From an uncultured bacterium (lineage in GTDB: Bacteria > Bacteroidota > Bacteroidia > Bacteroidales > Muribaculaceae), in assembly GCA_905214715.1 (NCBI GenBank), contig CAJMMT010000023.1, positions 1 to 30,313 of the forward strand: DNA of 30,313 bases, written 5' to 3'. Below are positions 7,050 through 13,051 of this stretch, in pieces (positions within the stretch are counted from its first letter, which is position 1; each line of letters begins with the position of its first letter). The notes under the pieces are model-generated. The model was not told where the DNA came from, made no database searches, and was given only the letters and a program-made list of their open reading frames with translations. Made by a program: the position numbers and the translations under genes.

Positions 7050-9407
7050 TCAATTGATTCCGAAGGATGAATCTCCCAAGTTTTTCTGCCGCCGCTCCTT
7101 ATACCCTTTGAAAGTATAAGATACCGAAAGATCGAGAAGACGCTGGTTATGACAGAATTCCCATTGCACTTTTCTACCATCGCATTCTATCCACCTCCTG
7201 CGGCTTGACCCGGTCTCGAAAATATCGCCCGCCGTAAACTCTATGAACAGGGAATTGTCCAGAAGTCCGAGTGTGGCATACCCTGTAACGTACCATGAAG
7301 GGGCACTATATTCATAATCAAGTTTCGACGTACGGGAGGAATAACCGGCCGCGACGGTTACGCCGATATATGGTTTCGAAAGGATTTTGAACCTGTGCCA
7401 TGTCGATACGCTGCCGTCGAATGTGGTGGAGTTTATTTTCATGCCGTAGAAATCGTCGGTCTTCCCTTTTATCATCATACCCTCCAGGCCTATGCTGCCA
7501 TTGTAGATACCTTTGGAGAACGGCACGCTCAGAGTAAGCTCATAATAGTTCATCTTTCTTATGTTCTGGGCCTGCGTGAGCAACGCCAACCTGTCGGGCA
7601 TCATATAATCCAGACTCATCATGTGGTTGTGGCCCTGGGTGAAGGAGAGGGAAAGCACATATCTGTTTTTGAATATGTAGGTCAGCTTCTCTTCGAAATA
7701 ACGCGCCTGCTTCAACTCCGGATTACCGATTGTCAGAGAATAGGAATTGCTGGCTATCACATAGTCGCTTAGCTGCCACAGCGTAGGCAGAACCCGCCAT
7801 GAAGTCACTTTTCCCTGGAAGATATGGTCGCGGTGCGGCTGGTAGGTCATATTCACGCTCGGAAGGATGTCGAATGTTTTTTCGTCTGACATGCGCGTAC
7901 CGGTAGCCTCGACCGTAGGCATGATATAGAGTTTGTCGCCATATAACGACTTCGACACACCGGCATACGCGGTATAGGTATACTGATTCTGCTTGATAAC
8001 TCCGCTGTAACTCTCGCTGCCGAAATCCCCGAACTCAACAATGGCGCGTTGCCACGAATCGGCGAACCTCATGGTGGCGGATGCCCCAAACATGAGTGTC
8101 CACCCCTTGCCCACCGGCAGTTCGAAATCCACGATACCTCGATAACTGTCGCCGGTCTGGTTGGAAACCACACTGTTGACCATATCGGGCGTATCCCCTC
8201 CGTAGATGGTGCGGTATCCGCTTGTAAGGCGGCTGTCGGTGCGGCTCCACAACAATGAGGCCCATATTTTTCGTTTGTAACGGTAAGAAAGGTTCACACC
8301 ATTGAATGTGTTATCGTTTATGATAGTGGTGGCCTCCGGGGCCTGATTGGAAAAGGTTTGACAACCCTCGCCGCGCAATATGGGATTGAACCGGCCGCTG
8401 TATGTAAGTTCCAGACGGTTATCGTCATCAGGGGTATAGACAATTGAAGCATAAACGGGGCTCATGCGCCGCGTGTCTTCATTTTCGTAATCTTTGCGTA
8501 CATGATGCACTACCCCGTCGACTTTATGGTCCGCTTCCATAGACCCCCAATAGCTCTGCTTGCCGTCTGAATAGTTGTAAACCACCTGAGCCTCAAGCTT
8601 CGGAGAGGCATAGATTACGCTGGCGTTTCCTCCGTACTGGTAATGCTCCTGGTAGTGCCGGCCGAACATCGACACTCGTCCGGAAACATAATTACTGTTG
8701 TGCCGTTTCAGCTCCACATTTATCACGGCTCCCGAGGCTCCCCATTGCGGACCCGGCATATAGATTATCTCTACGGTTTTTATCAAATCGGCAGACACGC
8801 TTTTGAGATACTCGATCAACTGTTCGGCCGACATTATGGACTTACGGCCATTAAGATATATCTCGCTTCCCAAAGGAGCGCCGAGCAATTTTATATTCTT
8901 TCCATCGGGCGACTCTATGAGCGGCAGGTCGAGAAGCAACGAGTGGGCTGACGCATAGGCATTCCTGGCCAACATCTGGCTCACATCGTAAGTCAACACC
9001 CCTTTCACCATTTTAAGTTGCGGCTTCTCCGCCTTCACGACTACCTCACCAAGTTGCGTGGAGGTGGGGTCGAGCACGATGGTTCCGATATTGCAAACGG
9101 TGTCGGTACCCGATATGGTCTTCGCATCGACAGACACAGGTATGTTCCGTGGAACAAAACCAAGGGAAGAAATACGTAAATAACTATCTCCGATTCGGGC
9201 ATCGACCGAAAAAGCCCCCTCGGCATCCGTAACCGTCCCGGCCACGTAGATAGAGTCAGGCAAGGAAAAAGCCACGCATGCGGCACCTTCGATCGGGTTG
9301 GACAACCCATCATACACACGCCCCTCGACTCGCACACCAGCAACCGAAGCCACAGAGAATGACAGGAACAGAAATACCGATAAAATCTTTATATAATTCA
9401 AGCTCAT
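7050..9407 (-). CDS. Outer-membrane beta-barrel protein, TonB-receptor-like (RiPP locus, copy 1)
   Basis: This 785-residue protein begins with a signal peptide (MSLNYIKILSVFLFLSFSVA). A CarboxypepD_reg-like beta-sandwich follows (about residues 25-115), then a plug-like domain (about 120-240, with LGEVVVKAEKPQLK and EIYLNGRK) and a long barrel. The ATG at 9407 is chosen because the predicted promoter lies at 9435-9464; in-frame starts further upstream (9431, 9449) would overlap the promoter, and only this start places the signal peptide at the N-terminus. It is a paralog of the protein at 13052-15388: both share RN.Y.SAH.LLLDLPL, GAPLGS.IY.NGRKS, GP.WG and the C-terminal SY.FKGYK. No TonB box is obvious. 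It may take up or export the locus's modified peptide (inference). Confidence 0.85.
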   Translation of the reverse strand: MSLNYIKILSVFLFLSFSVASVAGVRVEGRVYDGLSNPIEGAACVAFSLPDSIYVAGTVTDAEGAFSVDARIGDSYLRISSLGFVPRNIPVSVDAKTISGTDTVCNIGTIVLDPTSTQLGEVVVKAEKPQLKMVKGVLTYDVSQMLARNAYASAHSLLLDLPLIESPDGKNIKLLGAPLGSEIYLNGRKSIMSAEQLIEYLKSVSADLIKTVEIIYMPGPQWGASGAVINVELKRHNSNYVSGRVSMFGRHYQEHYQYGGNASVIYASPKLEAQVVYNYSDGKQSYWGSMEADHKVDGVVHHVRKDYENEDTRRMSPVYASIVYTPDDDNRLELTYSGRFNPILRGEGCQTFSNQAPEATTIINDNTFNGVNLSYRYKRKIWASLLWSRTDSRLTSGYRTIYGGDTPDMVNSVVSNQTGDSYRGIVDFELPVGKGWTLMFGASATMRFADSWQRAIVEFGDFGSESYSGVIKQNQYTYTAYAGVSKSLYGDKLYIMPTVEATGTRMSDEKTFDILPSVNMTYQPHRDHIFQGKVTSWRVLPTLWQLSDYVIASNSYSLTIGNPELKQARYFEEKLTYIFKNRYVLSLSFTQGHNHMMSLDYMMPDRLALLTQAQNIRKMNYYELTLSVPFSKGIYNGSIGLEGMMIKGKTDDFYGMKINSTTFDGSVSTWHRFKILSKPYIGVTVAAGYSSRTSKLDYEYSAPSWYVTGYATLGLLDNSLFIEFTAGDIFETGSSRRRWIECDGRKVQWEFCHNQRLLDLSVSYTFKGYKERRQKNLGDSSFGIN

Positions 9408-9434
9408 ATTTTTCTTAAACGATGTTAACATCCG

Positions 9435-9464
9435 CAAATATAAGCACAATATTCATAAATGCAA
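9435..9464 (-). promoter_or_regulatory. Promoter of barrel gene copy 1
   Basis: On the minus strand the -7 box is TATATTTG (9435-9442) and a TTG (9462-9464) lies 19 nt upstream. The predicted start near 9428 leaves a leader of about 20 nt before the ATG at 9407. This settles the start-codon choice for the gene. Confidence 0.65.
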
Positions 9465-9589
9465 GCCAAAATAGTTTTTTTACAAACAAACGTAACAATT
9501 AAAAAAATTAACCGATAATCAAATATTAAACCGCCAGGCGACAATACGCTAAAGAGTTAAAAAAGTCGCCCATAATACGACTTTACCGA

Positions 9590-9619
9590 TTGATTTATTC
9601 GGAATATGTTTTATATTTG
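9590..9619 (+). promoter_or_regulatory. Promoter of precursor gene A
   Basis: The -7 box TATATTTG (9612-9619) is preceded by TTG (9590-9592) at 19 nt. Transcription would begin near 9626, giving a leader of about 108 nt to the ATG at 9734. This places the open frame upstream of 9734 in untranslated sequence. The stretch 9465-9589 between the two divergent promoters is AT-rich and shows nothing else. Confidence 0.6.
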
Positions 9620-9733
9620 TATTCGCGTATATTATATCAAATCGCAAATATACTCTTGCATGATAAATCGCAGCGAAGGAAAAATGATAATATAGGGAAG
9701 CTTTCTTTGGGGCTATTTAAAAAACATATCGAT

Positions 9734-10081
9734 ATGGGAAATAAATTCAATCTTGACAATCTACCTTGCTGTTTAAACGTAACCGATCTTCTGCAGCTAA
9801 AAGGTGGTCGTTCCTTGAAGGTAATATGCGAAGGAACCACACCCGGTGGAATGACAGAATCGGACATCTGCGGAATAAGAAGCACCGCCATAGTAATTTG
9901 CGACAGCAATTGCTCAGGCCTTACTTCTGATCTCAGGATCGACAGCATATCGGATTCCGAAACGAGACGTGAGGTTAACGATACAACTCGCACCAACCCG
10001 GACTGCATAGTGCTCGCAGACCCCGATCAACGTAAAAAGGCCTTACGAAACCTGAGAACAACCAACCGGACAAAACGGTAA
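9734..10081 (+). CDS. Double-glycine-leader peptide precursor A
   Basis: This 115-residue putative RiPP precursor has a leader (residues 1-25) ending in DLLQLKGG, the classic double-glycine site of C39 peptidases. The predicted core (26-115) holds Cys at 32, 46, 56, 60 and 91, and the segment IVICDSNCSGL matches a motif in precursors B and C. The leader also has Cys 12 and 13. The frame is open upstream to a TTG, but ATG 9734 is the start because the promoter box ends at 9619 and only this start gives a leader of normal length aligned with B and C. Its stop lies 29 nt from the stop of precursor B on the other strand. The modification is unknown; thioether cross-links on Cys are one possibility (inference). 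Confidence 0.7.
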   Translation: MGNKFNLDNLPCCLNVTDLLQLKGGRSLKVICEGTTPGGMTESDICGIRSTAIVICDSNCSGLTSDLRIDSISDSETRREVNDTTRTNPDCIVLADPDQRKKALRNLRTTNRTKR

Positions 10082-10110
10082 CATCACAGACTTGAAATTA
10101 CATCAACGCC

Positions 10111-10449
10111 TTATTTCTTCTTGAAATATTTTTTTGCCGCCTCCCCATTCAAAGCATCCGACTTGCAGATTATGGTCGTGTGCCCGTTTATCGTGTCCAC
10201 TCTGCACTTATTACTATCCGGAGCTGATATGGAATCGTTTTCTACAGTTATATTAACCGGTTTCCCTTTCTTTGTGAGTATTCCTAAAGTCTCACATACT
10301 ATGGAGACATCCACTACGCTTTGAGATTCATCGCTTACACATATAACCTTCTCCTCCTTTCCACCGCAAACTTTAAGAAGTTTCTGCAAATCGAGCTGGT
10401 CAGGAAGATTGGATATACCTTGCACGGGGTTAAATTCGGACTGTTTCAT
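10111..10449 (-). CDS. Double-glycine-leader peptide precursor B
   Basis: This 112-residue protein has a leader (1-30) of the form NLPDQLDLQKLLKVCGG, closely matching precursor C's SLPNQIDVATLFEVKGG. The predicted core (31-112) holds Cys at 37, 52, 82 and 95, with the shared segment TTIICKSDALNGE near the end and a Lys-rich tail. Core A and core B both begin with a KVIC segment a few residues after GG. It is on the strand opposite to A, C and the maturase, with its own promoter near 10558. The leader and motif similarity make it part of the system rather than an unrelated small ORF. Its product and activity are unknown. Confidence 0.7.
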   Translation of the reverse strand: MKQSEFNPVQGISNLPDQLDLQKLLKVCGGKEEKVICVSDESQSVVDVSIVCETLGILTKKGKPVNITVENDSISAPDSNKCRVDTINGHTTIICKSDALNGEAAKKYFKKK

Positions 10450-10557
10450 AACATCATTATTTAGAGTATTTTCTTAAGATAGCTACTTAATTATTTAGAG
10501 GATGTTTAACGGATGCTCACTTTTAACGGATTAGCACCAAGTGGTTGATACCGTTTA

Positions 10558-10565
10558 CAAATATA
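10558..10565 (-). promoter_or_regulatory. Promoter -7 box of precursor gene B
   Basis: Read on the minus strand, TATATTTG is a full TAnnTTTG match, identical to the boxes of barrel copy 1 and precursor A. No clear -33 TTTG at normal spacing was found. The predicted start near 10551 gives a leader of about 100 nt, similar to that of precursor A. Confidence 0.45.
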
Positions 10566-10600
10566 ACCAAACATTTTATTAAATGCCGCATAACGTCTGA

Positions 10601-10741
10601 ATATTTTATCTCAATGAATGCTTTTCGGAGGCTACATTTTTGGCTGCCGACATCCGGATCCGAGAGGTTACGGTGGCCGAACTACGGCAACCTCAACTCA
10701 TGGAAACCCTTAAGGAAACCTCTCCGGGTGAAAAGAAGTAA
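10601..10741 (+). pseudogene. GC-richer island, possible gene remnant
   Basis: In the otherwise AT-rich gap between precursors B and C, about 140 nt have clearly higher GC. One plus frame is open for 47 codons between TGA (10598-10600) and TAA (10739-10741) and reads like a charged protein C-terminus (VTVAELRQPQLMETLKE). There is no credible start codon or signal for it. The same stretch has the pair GAGAGGTT (10662-10669) and AACCTCTC (10717-10724), so a structured RNA is an alternative. The family is not recognised. Confidence 0.25.
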
Positions 10742-11062
10742 AATTTGACGCGCTCTTGAATTATTACCATAACTATCTACATACCAATGATTTAAATATA
10801 CAACTTATCAACCATGTTGTAACATACGGATAATCAAACACTTATAACATCACGCCAAATCTTTTATTTTTATATCGTCATAAACTATTGATTAAATGAT
10901 ATTTACAAATTCAAAAAGACAAACGATTTTTGGCCGAAAATTAGGTCAAATGCCATTTTAAGCCTAACTTGCACCCGAAATCAAAACCGATTTCACGTAT
11001 AAACATGACCAAGAATAATACCTGGTCATAATAATAAATATTAACCCTTAAAAGTAACAGAC
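10742..11062. other. AT-rich leader and upstream region of precursor C
   Basis: No coding sequence was found here. No full TAnnTTTG box was found upstream of precursor C, unlike the A and B genes. Visible elements are a 5-bp pair TTAGG/CCTAA (10941-10945 and 10963-10967) and the 7-bp inverted repeat at 11005-11029. The promoter for the precursor C - maturase - exporter operon is therefore not located and may use another sigma factor. Confidence 0.4.
11005..11029 (+). promoter_or_regulatory. Inverted repeat upstream of precursor C
   Basis: ATGACCA (11005-11011) and TGGTCAT (11023-11029) are perfect inverted copies with an 11-nt AT-rich centre, ending 33 nt before the ATG of precursor C. It could be an operator for a dimeric regulator or a hairpin in the leader RNA. 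No regulator gene is adjacent. Confidence 0.4.
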
Positions 11063-11359
11063 ATGAAAAATTTAAAATCTGTTAGCAAGCCGATATACGG
11101 GCTTGAATCGCTACCCAATCAAATAGATGTAGCCACACTATTTGAAGTCAAAGGTGGAGGAGATGTTAATGTTTGCATTGCGAACAAATCACAGGCAACA
11201 CAATGCACTGCTGAAGACGGTGGTATAAAGTGCAACTCAATAGCTGTTGTAAACTGTCCCAATAAAAATTCGGGAATTGTGTGTACTTCAAACGCCTTAG
11301 GTGATAGACCTTCCCACCCAAAGGAATGTCTGGGAGAGTCAGACGCTAAGAAAAACTAA
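11063..11359 (+). CDS. Double-glycine-leader peptide precursor C
   Basis: This 98-residue protein has a leader with SLPNQIDVATLFEVKGG ending at residue 32. The predicted core (33-98) holds six Cys (38, 48, 57, 65, 74, 89) and the segment GIVCTSNALGD, matching TIICKSDALNGE of precursor B and IVICDSNCSGL of precursor A. A third Gly follows GG, so cleavage could fall at either pair. It lies 144 nt upstream of the radical SAM gene on the same strand, making it the most direct candidate substrate. That gap contains three successive hairpins. The class matches natural-product precursors of the GG-Bacteroidales type as I know it; the chemistry and activity are unknown. Confidence 0.78.
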   Translation: MKNLKSVSKPIYGLESLPNQIDVATLFEVKGGGDVNVCIANKSQATQCTAEDGGIKCNSIAVVNCPNKNSGIVCTSNALGDRPSHPKECLGESDAKKN

Positions 11360-11370
11360 TCCAACCGACT

Positions 11371-11483
11371 TCTTGAATTTATACTACCTGGAGTTCAAGA
11401 TAACGGTTACACCAGACACCCATTCGCAAGGCGCGAAGGTTCCTTGCGAAACTTGAATTACAAGTTTATAGTTAGCTTGTAAT
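11371..11483 (+). promoter_or_regulatory. Three successive hairpins between precursor C and the maturase gene
   Basis: There are three perfect inverted repeats in the gap. TCTTGAA (11371-11377) pairs with TTCAAGA (11394-11400). TTCGCAAGG (11423-11431) pairs with CCTTGCGAA (11442-11450). ATTACAAG (11457-11464) pairs with CTTGTAAT (11476-11483). None has a T-run. The TTCAAG arm could also pair with a second CTTGAA at 11452-11457, so alternative folds exist. Such a run can set a high precursor-to-enzyme ratio by partial termination or RNA processing (inference). Confidence 0.55.
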
Positions 11484-11503
11484 ACCAAAGACCTACAAAA
11501 CAC

Positions 11504-13009
11504 ATGCATATGGCTCAAGAAATATTTGTACTTAATCCGGATTATTGTTTTAAGAAAGACATAGACCGTATTCTGATATACAGCAAAAGAAGAATCCGCT
11601 TCAATGCCAGTGAGGATTGGCGCAGCTCTCTGCATCCTTACCATGCCCAGATCCTGGCTTTCTTTACCTCTCCCGAACCTTTCGAACGTAAAATATCGGC
11701 CCTGGCCAGTCATTTCAACCAGCCTGCCGAAACCATTTCCCAACTTCTTGAGCCATACAGGAACAATCCCGATATATTTTTCACGGAATGGAACGGTTCC
11801 ATTGTCAGATTTCCACGCAGAATCCTGATTCCGCTCGAAGAGGTTGGGGAGATAAACGACAACACCTATTCTTTCACTGCGGAAGACCTTAATGTGTCGG
11901 GAGAAATAGACCTTGATACAAGGCGTATTAAAAAAGGGCCTCACGGAATATTATGGATGTGGACTAACCGTTGCGGTACCAGATGCCTTTACTGTTATGC
12001 CGACACATTCACTAAAAACAAGGAATTGTCTACCAGGAGGATGCTGGAACTTTTCGAGGAAGCCAAACAACTTAAGGTTGAACATACCGATATTATCGGC
12101 GGTGAAATAATGCTTCGTCCGGACTGGGATCAGTTACTGACCTGGCTTGTGGAAAACGATATGCCCCCGGGGTTCATCTCCACCAAACTTCCCGTAACCC
12201 CTCTCATCGCAGACAAATTGAAAGCCTCCGGCTTCAAAGGACTGTTCCAAGTTTCGTTAGATTCACTTGACGACAAATCCCTGAGCACCCTCGTAGGAGC
12301 GAAACCGGGATATGCGCGCCGGATGAAAGAGGGACTCGAGATGCTGAAAGAAATTCCGGTAAGAGTGCAGGTGAACACTGTGCTGACCTCTCTCAACATA
12401 GACAAGCGACAGATAAACGATATGTTCACTTATCTGAACGATAGAGGGGATCTCGAAAAATGGGAATTGCGCGTGCCTGATATTTCCATCTACACGACCG
12501 ATACGTTCATGCGCCACAGAGCGGAACGCGAGCGACTTGAAGAGCTGAGAGCTTACGTTTCGGAAGAGCTCACACCAAAATCTTCCATTCCCATATTCTT
12601 CAATGACGATGCGTTAAACTACAGATACAGATGTACATCACCCGAAGAACCCTGTTTCAAAGAGGGGGCGTGCGGATACCTGTCGGAACGCATTTTTGTG
12701 CTTCCCGACGGAAAGGTGTCTACATGCGAGCAGCTGTATTGGCAACCACAATTCATAATAGGCGATCTGAGTCATCAATCCATTGAAGAGGTGTGGAACT
12801 CGGAGGCGGCCCGAAAACTTTACGAAGCGGATACTTCGTTATATCGCGATTCTTCTCCGTGCAGAAAATGCAAAGCATTCGAAGAGTGCAATAAAGCGAA
12901 ACGGAGATGCGTGGTGAAGGTATTGAAAGCCTACGGACAGGACAAATGGGATTACCCGGACCCCCGTTGCATACTGGCACCCGAATTCAAATCCGAACTT
13001 GAATACTGA
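11504..13009 (+). CDS. Radical SAM/SPASM peptide maturase
   Basis: This 501-residue protein has three parts. An N-terminal region (about 1-115) resembles a PqqD-like RiPP recognition element: strand-rich start, then HPYHAQILAFFTS and helices to about residue 88. The radical SAM core (about 145-345) carries CGTRCLYC with Cys 157, 161 and 164 (CxxxCxxC, 4Fe-4S site) and the GGE motif at 199-201. A C-terminal SPASM region has Cys 377, 384, 390, 408, 453, 456, 462, 469 and 489, enough for two auxiliary clusters. Such enzymes install radical cross-links on peptide substrates in the cytoplasm. It sits between precursor C and the barrel/exporter genes. ATG 11504 or 11510 could both be the start. Family is firm; the bond formed is unknown. 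Confidence 0.92.
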   Translation: MHMAQEIFVLNPDYCFKKDIDRILIYSKRRIRFNASEDWRSSLHPYHAQILAFFTSPEPFERKISALASHFNQPAETISQLLEPYRNNPDIFFTEWNGSIVRFPRRILIPLEEVGEINDNTYSFTAEDLNVSGEIDLDTRRIKKGPHGILWMWTNRCGTRCLYCYADTFTKNKELSTRRMLELFEEAKQLKVEHTDIIGGEIMLRPDWDQLLTWLVENDMPPGFISTKLPVTPLIADKLKASGFKGLFQVSLDSLDDKSLSTLVGAKPGYARRMKEGLEMLKEIPVRVQVNTVLTSLNIDKRQINDMFTYLNDRGDLEKWELRVPDISIYTTDTFMRHRAERERLEELRAYVSEELTPKSSIPIFFNDDALNYRYRCTSPEEPCFKEGACGYLSERIFVLPDGKVSTCEQLYWQPQFIIGDLSHQSIEEVWNSEAARKLYEADTSLYRDSSPCRKCKAFEECNKAKRRCVVKVLKAYGQDKWDYPDPRCILAPEFKSELEY

Positions 13010-13051
13010 TTCGTTAATAAAACTGCTTGGAAGCACCATATAACATATAAC

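Noticed and set aside
9408..9449. Earlier start for barrel copy 1
   Set aside because: The predicted -7 box (9435-9442) lies inside this extension, and the signal peptide begins at ATG 9407.
9590..9733. N-terminal extension of precursor A back to a TTG codon
   Set aside because: The region contains the promoter itself; the leader aligns with precursors B and C only from ATG 9734.
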